Shown here one piece after another: positions 55,394 through 62,107 of a stretch of 64,000 nucleotides of DNA. Source of the stretch: Hydrogenivirga caldilitoris (lineage in GTDB: Bacteria; Aquificota; Aquificia; Aquificales; Aquificaceae). The notes beneath the pieces were generated by a model. It was not told the DNA's origin. It searched no databases and saw only the letters and a list, made by a program, of their open reading frames with translations. How positions within the stretch are numbered: the stretch's first letter is position 1; every line of letters begins with the position of its first letter. A program made the position numbers and the translations under genes. The stretch is from the NCBI RefSeq assembly GCF_003664005.1, contig NZ_RCCJ01000001.1, positions 744,001 to 808,000 of the forward strand, written 5' to 3'.

Positions 55394-56241
55394 TGAGGTA
55401 CAAAGTTATATATAACACCGACAACCATTACACGGATGTGGTAAGGGAGGCTATATACGACCTTTTGGTTTTGCCAACAACCGATGAATCTCAAACGCTT
55501 CTGTTCTACAACACAGAGAATTCTATCAAAGAGAAACCTACCCTATATAAGAACACCTTTGGGTTTGACGTTTTCAGGATAAGAACCGCCAAGCCCTTTG
55601 AGACTTTTTCTTTCAGAATGGAAGCTGAGGTCGCAGTGAAGGAGGTAAACCCCTTTGACTTTATCTCGCTTCCGCCTGAAGAGGAAAGAGCCATTTTAAA
55701 CTCTGAAGCCTTCAAGATTGATAACTTCCTGTTTTTGAAAAGAACCAGATACACTCACCTGTCGGATTCTAATAAGAAGAAGATACCAAACCTTGATAAA
55801 TCAAAATCGGTCTTTAACTTCTTGTTAGAACTGAACAGGTATATAAACGAGAGAATAGATTACTGCACCCTATCAACGGACGTTTACACTACTGCCGACC
55901 AAGTCTTTGAGCTTGGGAAAGGAGTTTGTCAGGACTACGCTCACGCTTTTATTTCTGTGGCAAGAGAGAACCAGATACCCTCCAGATACGTATCTGGGTA
56001 TTTAAACCCCGGCGAGGGTCTAATTGGAAGCCTGTTCATGCACGCTTGGGTTGAAGCCCTGATACCGGGAGTGGGCTGGAAGGGTTTTGACCCTACAAAC
56101 AACCTTCTCGTTGATGAAAACTACGTAAAGGTAGCTCACGGCGTTGATTATAATGATTGTGCACCTATTAAAGGGGTCGTAAAAACAAATGGAAAGGTGG
56201 AAACCCAGTATTTAGTGCAGGTTTCCCAGGAGCAGCAATGA
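55393..56241 (+). CDS. Transglutaminase-like (papain-fold) peptidase/amidase
   Basis: 282 residues from the ATG at 55393 (MRYKVIYNTDNHYTDVV), which overlaps the previous stop as TGATG. The longer frame is a read-through of the alpha-E gene. An N-terminal beta domain (1-150) is typical of this subfamily. The catalytic domain has the Cys in ELGKGVCQDYAHAFISVAREN, the His in LFMHAWVEALIPGVGWKGFDPTNN and the following Asp. In such clusters it may act as an isopeptidase or amide-transfer enzyme on the ATP-grasp product (inference). Confidence 0.9.
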   Translation: MRYKVIYNTDNHYTDVVREAIYDLLVLPTTDESQTLLFYNTENSIKEKPTLYKNTFGFDVFRIRTAKPFETFSFRMEAEVAVKEVNPFDFISLPPEEERAILNSEAFKIDNFLFLKRTRYTHLSDSNKKKIPNLDKSKSVFNFLLELNRYINERIDYCTLSTDVYTTADQVFELGKGVCQDYAHAFISVARENQIPSRYVSGYLNPGEGLIGSLFMHAWVEALIPGVGWKGFDPTNNLLVDENYVKVAHGVDYNDCAPIKGVVKTNGKVETQYLVQVSQEQQ

Positions 56242-57176
56242 TAGAAGAGGTATTTTCCCTTGATTTAAGGGTTTCTGAGAAATTCTACATAAGAAGGAAC
56301 AGGTATACTCCCGGAAATCCGGGAAGTGGAAAGAGGATATCAATAGTATCGGGCATACACGGGGATGAGCTTGAAGGTCAAATGGTGTGTTATCTGCTGA
56401 ACAGGTTTTTAAGAGAGAATGAAGATAAGATTCTCGGAACTATAGATATCTATCCCTCTATCAATTCCGTCGGAATAGATTCCATATTGAGGAACGTTCC
56501 TCCTACAGATATTGACCTAAATAGAGTTTTCCCAGGTTCACCAGAAGGAACCTTACCGGAGAGAATCGCCTTTGCTCTTGTTGAAGCTGTGAAGGGTTCG
56601 GACATAGCGATAGACATCCATTCAAGCAACATCTTTCTCTTTGAAATACCCCAAGTTAGGATAAGTGAGGAGAATGCTGAAACCCTCGTTCCCTTGGCTG
56701 AGAAGCTGAACGTGGATTTTATATGGGTTCATGGTGCTGTTACGGTTTTAAAATCCACCTTTGCCCATACAATGAATGAGCTCGGCACTAAAACCCTCGT
56801 CGTGGAGATGGGTGTAGGTATGAGGCTAACTCAAGAGTACTGTTATCAGCTTTTTAGGGGGATTGTAAACTTGCTCACCCAAGAGGGGTTTTTAAACTAT
56901 GAGGTTAACTATGATGTGAGGAAACCAACGATCTCAACGAACGGAGAAGTCCACTTCATAAACGCGGAAGCTCCAGGGATATTTATACAGAATTCAGAGC
57001 ACGGCAGCTGGGTTAATGAAGGAGAGAATATAGGAAGAGTCGTATCCTCTCTAACGGGAGAGGTTCTCCAGGATGTTGTTTCCCCAGCTAAAGGTTTTCT
57101 ATTTACCCTGAGGGAGTACCCAGTGGTATATCCCGGCTCCCTCCTTGCCAGGATTTACGAGGAAAAAAATGGGTAA
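56238..57176 (+). CDS. M14-family zinc amidohydrolase, AstE/AspA-like
   Basis: 312 residues; succinylglutamate desuccinylase/aspartoacylase-type zinc carboxypeptidase. Zinc ligands H41 and E44 in SGIHGDELEG, a third in AIDIHSSN, and the catalytic Glu in LVVEMGVGMRL. The C-terminal beta domain begins near residue 235 (PGIFIQN). All catalytic parts look intact. It overlaps the transglutaminase gene by 4 bp and the paralogue after it by 8 bp. The substrate is not predictable; deacylating or trimming the ligase product is a guess from context. Confidence 0.88.
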   Translation: MIEEVFSLDLRVSEKFYIRRNRYTPGNPGSGKRISIVSGIHGDELEGQMVCYLLNRFLRENEDKILGTIDIYPSINSVGIDSILRNVPPTDIDLNRVFPGSPEGTLPERIAFALVEAVKGSDIAIDIHSSNIFLFEIPQVRISEENAETLVPLAEKLNVDFIWVHGAVTVLKSTFAHTMNELGTKTLVVEMGVGMRLTQEYCYQLFRGIVNLLTQEGFLNYEVNYDVRKPTISTNGEVHFINAEAPGIFIQNSEHGSWVNEGENIGRVVSSLTGEVLQDVVSPAKGFLFTLREYPVVYPGSLLARIYEEKNG

Positions 57177-58101
57177 AGAGCTTCTCTTCAGTTTTCCGTC
57201 CCCGAGCAGGGATGAGCTAAAGGTTTATGGCTACAGATTCAAAGGAGCAGAAGGGAAAGCTTCTGTTGCCATAGTAAGTGGTTTAAGAGGAGATGAACTC
57301 CTCCAGCTTTACGTGGCATCAAAGCTCGTAAGATTCTTGAAGGAAAAGCTTGAACATAACAAGTCTTTCGTAAGGGGAGAAGTGCTTATAATCCCAGCAG
57401 TCAACACTTACAGCTTCAATATTGAAAAGAGATACTGGCCCCTGGACAATACGGACATAAGCAGGATGTTTCCAGGATACGATAGAGGAGAAACTACCCA
57501 GAGGATAGCGGCAATGTTGTTTGAAAAGGTCAAAGGTTTTGATTACGGAATAAAACTTACATCAGGAATAAGGTCCAATGAATACATTCCCCATGTGAAG
57601 GTTTTTGACATGGAAAACAGCGATATAGATAAGTCAAGAGATTTTGGGTTGAGATACATACACAAGATACAGCCTAAACCCTATGACACCGTCACCCTTG
57701 CTTACAACTGGCAAATCTGGAACACAAAAGCCTACTCAATATACGGTGGAAAGGCAAACGACATAAACTTTGCTTACGCTGAGGAGATTAAAAACGCCCT
57801 GGTCAGGTTCTTATCTAAGAATGAAGTAATCTCACACAGGATTCACGAGCTTTACTTTCCTGAAGTTATAGAAGATGAAAGCCTTGTGAGTGTGAAGACA
57901 CCCTATGCGGGTATATTCCATCCTTACAAGGAGTTAGGAGACTATGTGGTGAAAGGGGAAACCCTCTTCCGTGTTGAAGACCCCTTGTCAGGAGAGACAA
58001 GAGTCAAGATAAAGTCTCCCGTTGACGGGATTGTATTTCAAAAACATAACCACCCAATGATATATCAGAACACGGTTGCCTTTAGACTTGAAGTCAAGTG
58101 A
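57169..58101 (+). CDS. Catalytically degenerate M14 (AstE/AspA-like) paralogue
   Basis: 310 residues from the ATG at 57169. It aligns end to end with the preceding protein, including the C-terminal beta domain (AGIFHPYKELGDYVVKGETLFRVEDPLSGE). The zinc motif reads SGLRGDELLQ, with the first histidine now R40 and the Glu kept. IDIHSSN has become IKLTSGI, and the VEMGVG catalytic region is absent. It therefore looks like a pseudoenzyme that pairs with its active sister as regulator or binding subunit. It closes the operon. The initiator tRNA follows in the opposite direction. Confidence 0.82.
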   Translation: MGKELLFSFPSPSRDELKVYGYRFKGAEGKASVAIVSGLRGDELLQLYVASKLVRFLKEKLEHNKSFVRGEVLIIPAVNTYSFNIEKRYWPLDNTDISRMFPGYDRGETTQRIAAMLFEKVKGFDYGIKLTSGIRSNEYIPHVKVFDMENSDIDKSRDFGLRYIHKIQPKPYDTVTLAYNWQIWNTKAYSIYGGKANDINFAYAEEIKNALVRFLSKNEVISHRIHELYFPEVIEDESLVSVKTPYAGIFHPYKELGDYVVKGETLFRVEDPLSGETRVKIKSPVDGIVFQKHNHPMIYQNTVAFRLEVK

Positions 58102-58113
58102 TGGTTATAAAAT

Positions 58114-58187
58114 TTGCGGGGGAGGGATTTGAACCCTCGACCTCCGGGTTATGAGCCCGGCGAGCTACCAGGCTGCTCCACCCCGCG
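58114..58187 (-). tRNA. Initiator tRNA-fMet (anticodon CAU)
   Basis: 74-nt cloverleaf on the minus strand. It has the initiator hallmarks: unpaired first acceptor position (C1 opposite A72), anticodon CAU and three consecutive G-C pairs at the base of the anticodon stem (CCGGG CTCATAA CCCGG). T arm GAGGG-TTCAAAT-CCCTC. The 3' CCA is not encoded (AA then ATT), so a CCA-adding enzyme is needed. Stems are almost entirely G-C, fitting a hyperthermophile. Confidence 0.96.
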
Positions 58188-58235
58188 TTTATGCAAGTTA
58201 TTATTATACTTCCTGGAGAAAAAGTCTTCAAGTGT

Positions 58236-58427
58236 TCAGGTTTGGACTGTCGGCTGAGGGTTTTCTCCGCCAGAGCTTTCATCAATTATAACCACATTGG
58301 CTTTTTTTATGAAATCTGAGTTCAGGTCTCTTACATCACTTACTACCGCAAGCACCTTTTTCTTCCCCAACACTCTTCTCTCAACACGTTCCCTATCCCT
58401 CTTACTTTTAACCCTTAATACTTTCAT
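58236..58427 (-). CDS. Small basic hypothetical protein (63 aa)
   Basis: 63 residues: a strongly basic first half (KVLRVKSKRDRERVERRVLGKKK) and a second half with strand-like VLAVVSDVRDL and VVIIDESSGG. Unrecognised. AGGAGGTTAAAGC immediately before the ATG is a near-perfect ribosome site, so it is likely translated. It lies 48 bp upstream of the tRNA-fMet gene on the same strand, and the two may share a transcript. Confidence 0.6.
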   Translation of the reverse strand: MKVLRVKSKRDRERVERRVLGKKKVLAVVSDVRDLNSDFIKKANVVIIDESSGGENPQPTVQT

Positions 58428-58481
58428 GCTTTAACCTCCTGCATACACCTTAATACCTATTCGTTAAGTTTCTGTTAATTT

Positions 58482-58586
58482 CTAACGGCAGCATTCCCCT
58501 TTGCTTTTATCTCTCGCTCCTTTCCAGAGTAAGACTAGCCCTCCAACTATCAATACTACTGCTAAAGCTAAATCCTTGATTTCCAT
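58482..58586 (-). CDS. Tiny single-span membrane protein (34 aa)
   Basis: 34 codons, ATG at 58586 and TAG at 58482-58484. Composition: two charged residues near the start, one hydrophobic helix (LALAVVLIVGGLVLLW), then a basic tail KGARDKSKG and a terminal ECCR. This layout (short N-out helix, charged tail, cysteines) recalls FeoB-associated Cys-rich membrane peptides but no feo gene is near. The ribosome site is weak. It fills the gap between truD and the 63-residue gene. Open reading frames this short can be chance, though the membrane-protein pattern argues against it. Confidence 0.45.
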   Translation of the reverse strand: MEIKDLALAVVLIVGGLVLLWKGARDKSKGECCR

Positions 58587-58601
58587 GTATCTTTAAAAGT
58601 T

Positions 58602-59738
58602 ATGGTGATTATAAAGGAGCGTCCAGAGGACTTTTACGTAAGAGAAATAAAGCATCTGGAGTTTGAACCAGATGGACGGTATGCGTACTTCCTGCTACGA
58701 AAGAAGGGACTGAACACCCTTGAAGCTATAAGGGAGATTTCCAAGCTCCTCGGTGTTTCCGAAGAAAGAGTAGGTTTTGGAGGGTTAAAGGATAAACACG
58801 CCCTTTCGGAGCAGTTTATATCCGTTGAAAGACCAAAGTACATAAGAGAGATAAAAACGGAAAACCTTACTCTCAAGTTCTTGGGGTATGGAAGGAGACC
58901 TGTAAGCCTGGGTGAAATAGAAGGTAACTATTTTGAGATTGTTGTCAGGAGAGTTAGACCCAAGGATATAGGACTTTTAAAGGAGAGGATACCCTTCGTC
59001 AAGAAGTTCGGTTTTGAAAACTACTTTGGAGAGCAGAGGTTTGGCTCTGTAAAGCACGCAGGGGAGTTCATACTTAAACACCTTTTAAAAAACAACTATG
59101 AGGCTGCCGCTAAAGAGTATCTTACCTCTCTTGGTGATAAGAGGAGGAAAAAAGCTCTCCTGAAAGCATGGGGCAACTGGAAAGAATTCCTACGGCTCAT
59201 GCCCCAGACTTCAATACCAGAGGTAAAACTTGTGGAATCCCTGTTAAAGGGGAAGTCTTTTGAGGAAGCTCTTGCAGAGTTGCCAAGGAACATAAAGCTT
59301 ATGTTTGTATTTGCTTACCAGAGTTATCTGTGGAACAGGTATTTAAACACCTTTGTTGCAAGGTATTTCAAGCATTGCCCTGTACCCTTTTTGAAGTGGA
59401 AAATCTCCTTTATAAAGGAGATTAATGAAGACGTTTTTAAAGAGATAAAAGAGCTTGAGATACCCTTCATCGGAATAGAGTTCAAACCTAAGAGCAAAAA
59501 GATAGAGCTCATAATTGAAAGCATACTTAAGGAAGAGGGAATAGACAGAGAAGCCATTGAAGCTGAAAGGATAGGAATCAAGCTATTCAACGACGGTATC
59601 AGGAAAGCCTTTGTTTTCCCAGAGGGATTAAAACTTATGGAAGAAGGGAAGAACCATGTGAAACTCTCCTTTACACTCCCGCCGGGAAGTTACGCTACCA
59701 TTCTGCTGAGAAAACTCCTTTGCACACCCATAAATTAA
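58602..59738 (+). CDS. truD: tRNA pseudouridine synthase D
   Basis: 378 residues; makes pseudouridine 13 in tRNA. N-terminal PEDFYVREI, then GRYAYFLLRKKGLNTLEAI, the catalytic GFGGLKDKHALSEQFISVE with its Asp, GNYFEIVVRRV, NYFGEQRFGS and the insertion domain. The C-terminal PPGSYATILLRKLL ends the protein. Length about 350-380 in the family. It is divergent from the small 34- and 63-residue genes and followed by mtaB after 24 bp. Confidence 0.95.
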   Translation: MVIIKERPEDFYVREIKHLEFEPDGRYAYFLLRKKGLNTLEAIREISKLLGVSEERVGFGGLKDKHALSEQFISVERPKYIREIKTENLTLKFLGYGRRPVSLGEIEGNYFEIVVRRVRPKDIGLLKERIPFVKKFGFENYFGEQRFGSVKHAGEFILKHLLKNNYEAAAKEYLTSLGDKRRKKALLKAWGNWKEFLRLMPQTSIPEVKLVESLLKGKSFEEALAELPRNIKLMFVFAYQSYLWNRYLNTFVARYFKHCPVPFLKWKISFIKEINEDVFKEIKELEIPFIGIEFKPKSKKIELIIESILKEEGIDREAIEAERIGIKLFNDGIRKAFVFPEGLKLMEEGKNHVKLSFTLPPGSYATILLRKLLCTPIN

Positions 59739-59762
59739 GCACTTATATTATTTAACCTGGCT

Positions 59763-60995
59763 ATGAGAGTTTCCTTTTATACCCTTGGGTGCAGAATGAA
59801 TCAGTTTGATACCGACCTGATGCGTTCAAAATTCATAGAGTCTGGCTATGAGGTGGTTAGTTTTGAAGAGCTTGCAGACATTTACATCGTAAACACCTGC
59901 ACTGTGACGACCGGAGGTGACCGCTCCTCCAGACAAGCTCTCTATCAAGCTAAGAGGAGAAATCCCAAGGCTGTTGTGGTAGCTACCGGATGCTATGCTC
60001 AGGTAAAACCCCAGGAACTTACCTCTCTCAATGAGGTTGACCTCGTGGTAGGCAATACCCATAAGAGCGAAATACTCAAGCTCGTGGAGGAGTTCCTGGA
60101 AAAGAAGAACAAGAAAGCTGTTGTTGGAGAGATATTCCGACAGAATGAGCTGAAAAATTTTGATACGGTTCTTTACTTTGAAGAGTCAAGACCTTTTCTC
60201 AAGGTTCAGGAAGGGTGCAACAAATTCTGTACTTTTTGTGTTATACCCTTTGCAAGAGGAAAGGTGAGGAGTGCCCCTAAAGAGAAAGTAATTGAGCAGG
60301 TGAAGCTTTTGGCGGATAGAGGTTTTGAGGAGGTCGTTTTATCGGGAACCCAACTGTCCCAGTACGGATGGGACATAGACTCCTCCCTTCATGAGTTGCT
60401 TCTTGACCTGCTTAAAGTTGAGGGAATAAAGCTTATAAGGCTTTCATCAATGCACATAAAGGAGCTTTCTAAAGAACTTATAGAGTTAATAGCAACCGAG
60501 GATAGGATAGCTCCCCACTTTCACCTCTCTCTTCAGAGTGGCTCTGATAGAATTCTTGCCCTTATGGAGAGGGGATACACAAGGGAAGACTACCTCCGAG
60601 TGGTAAATCTCATACTTGAGAGTAGGTCTGAGAGTGCTATCGGTACAGACATCATAGTCGGGTTTCCCACAGAGAGTGATAAAGATTTTGAAGATACCTA
60701 CAGATTTGTGGAAGAGCTACCTTTTGCTTACCTGCACGTATTCCCCTATTCTGATAGACCTTTTACAAAGGCGAGTAAGCTTAAAGGAAAAGTGCAGGAG
60801 AGGGTAAAGAAGGAGAGGGTAAGAGCCTTAAATAAACTGGATAGCGAGAAAAGGACAGAATTTTACAGGAAAAATTTGGGGCGGAAGTTGAGAGCAACGG
60901 TTCTAGGGAACGGAAAGTTGCTGACCGAGAATTATATAAGCGTAGAGAGAAGTACGTATGCACCCCCAGGAAGGGTTGTGGAGGTCACCTTGTAA
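59763..60995 (+). CDS. mtaB: tRNA t6A37 methylthiotransferase
   Basis: 410 residues; radical-SAM enzyme that converts t6A37 to ms2t6A37. UPF0004 domain with three cluster cysteines (LGCRMN, NTCTVT, TGCYAQ), radical-SAM motif CNKFCTFCVIPFARG near 153, then the TIM barrel (LSLQSGSDRILALMERGY; GTDIIVGFPTE) and a short C-terminal TRAM-like part. The LGCRMNQFDTD opening and missing long TRAM domain favour MtaB over MiaB. It forms a modification pair with truD. Confidence 0.94.
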   Translation: MRVSFYTLGCRMNQFDTDLMRSKFIESGYEVVSFEELADIYIVNTCTVTTGGDRSSRQALYQAKRRNPKAVVVATGCYAQVKPQELTSLNEVDLVVGNTHKSEILKLVEEFLEKKNKKAVVGEIFRQNELKNFDTVLYFEESRPFLKVQEGCNKFCTFCVIPFARGKVRSAPKEKVIEQVKLLADRGFEEVVLSGTQLSQYGWDIDSSLHELLLDLLKVEGIKLIRLSSMHIKELSKELIELIATEDRIAPHFHLSLQSGSDRILALMERGYTREDYLRVVNLILESRSESAIGTDIIVGFPTESDKDFEDTYRFVEELPFAYLHVFPYSDRPFTKASKLKGKVQERVKKERVRALNKLDSEKRTEFYRKNLGRKLRATVLGNGKLLTENYISVERSTYAPPGRVVEVTL

Positions 60996-61024
60996 CTCTT
61001 GCGAACGTTTAAAATATAAATCCC

Positions 61025-62107
61025 ATGAAGTTTTTGAAACCGTCTCTGCTTTTCCTGTTTTCCATTACAACCCTTTCCTATGCCCTTGAAGAGTGTGTTG
61101 TACAGACGAAGGAAGTAGTTAAAGCGGTTTACGGTTCTGGTTATGTAAGGAGCAGGGAGTACGTTTTAGTCCGGTCTGCCGTATCTGGATACATAAAGGA
61201 CATCTTTGTTGACAGCGGAGATATGGTCAAAAGGGGGCAGCTACTTGCTATTATAGACAGCGTAGGTCTTAAGAACAGAATAGAGGCTCTTGAAGAGAGG
61301 ATTAAGACCTTAAGGGAGCGACTTGAGCCTGACTCGCCTTTTATGAAGAACCTCAGACAGAATGTGGATTTGAGGGAGGAAAACCTTGAGAAAGCCGAAA
61401 AGAAATACAGGCGCAGACTGGAACTCTTTGATAAAGGTGTTATACCTAAGGAAACCCTTGAGGAAGCTGAAAGGCTTTACAGGTCAGCTCGGATAGAGCT
61501 CAATATGGCACAGCTAAAGCTCAAAGATACAGTTAAAGAAATGAAGTCTGAACTTGCCTCTCTTGAGAAAGAGAAGACTTCCCTTGAGAGGGAGCTTGAA
61601 AATTACAAAATAAAGAGCCCCATAGAGGGTGTGGTTCTTAAGAGGTTCGCTGAAAAGGGAGATTATGTCAACGCCATAAGCAGAGAAAACGCCCTTGTAT
61701 CCATAGGTTCTCTGGAAAAGAAGGTCGTGCTGAACATTGATGAGGAACTAACACCTCTTGTGAAGGAAGGGCAACAGGTTTACATAACAACAGACGCATT
61801 GCCAGATAAAATCCTTGAAGGTAAAGTCCTAAAATTAGACCTTGAAAGCGACCCTACGAGGAGAGTTGTTGATGTAGAAGTGGAGGTTGAGCTACCCAGG
61901 GGCGTGCCCGTAAATTCAGTTGTAGAGGGTAACATACTGATCAGTAAGTTAAAGACCACCGTTGTTCCTTTAGAATTTGTCAAAGACGGCTTCGTTACTC
62001 TCCTGGTAAACGGTGAGAAGAGAAAGGTTAAGATAAACAGGGTATTTAAAGACTATGCAGAAGTTCTCGGCTACCCTCCCGGAACGCCCTGTCTCAGCGA
62101 GAGGTAA
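61025..62107 (+). CDS. HlyD-like periplasmic adaptor/efflux protein
   Basis: 360 residues. Signal peptide (1-20, ending SYA), first lipoyl half (VRSAVSGYIKDIFVDSGDMVKRGQLLAIID), a long coiled hairpin of about 110 residues (82-192), second lipoyl half (KIKSPIEGVVLKRFAEKGDYV) and a beta-barrel. No outer-membrane or pump gene is adjacent in the window; its neighbour is a convergent P-type ATPase. A MacA/HlyD-type ABC or RND partner may lie elsewhere. Overlaps the ATPase gene by 14 bp. Confidence 0.85.
   Translation: MKFLKPSLLFLFSITTLSYALEECVVQTKEVVKAVYGSGYVRSREYVLVRSAVSGYIKDIFVDSGDMVKRGQLLAIIDSVGLKNRIEALEERIKTLRERLEPDSPFMKNLRQNVDLREENLEKAEKKYRRRLELFDKGVIPKETLEEAERLYRSARIELNMAQLKLKDTVKEMKSELASLEKEKTSLERELENYKIKSPIEGVVLKRFAEKGDYVNAISRENALVSIGSLEKKVVLNIDEELTPLVKEGQQVYITTDALPDKILEGKVLKLDLESDPTRRVVDVEVEVELPRGVPVNSVVEGNILISKLKTTVVPLEFVKDGFVTLLVNGEKRKVKINRVFKDYAEVLGYPPGTPCLSER

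Noticed and set aside
58094-58285. 63-codon minus-strand frame across the tRNA
   Set aside because: It reads through tRNA-fMet, whose cloverleaf is unambiguous.
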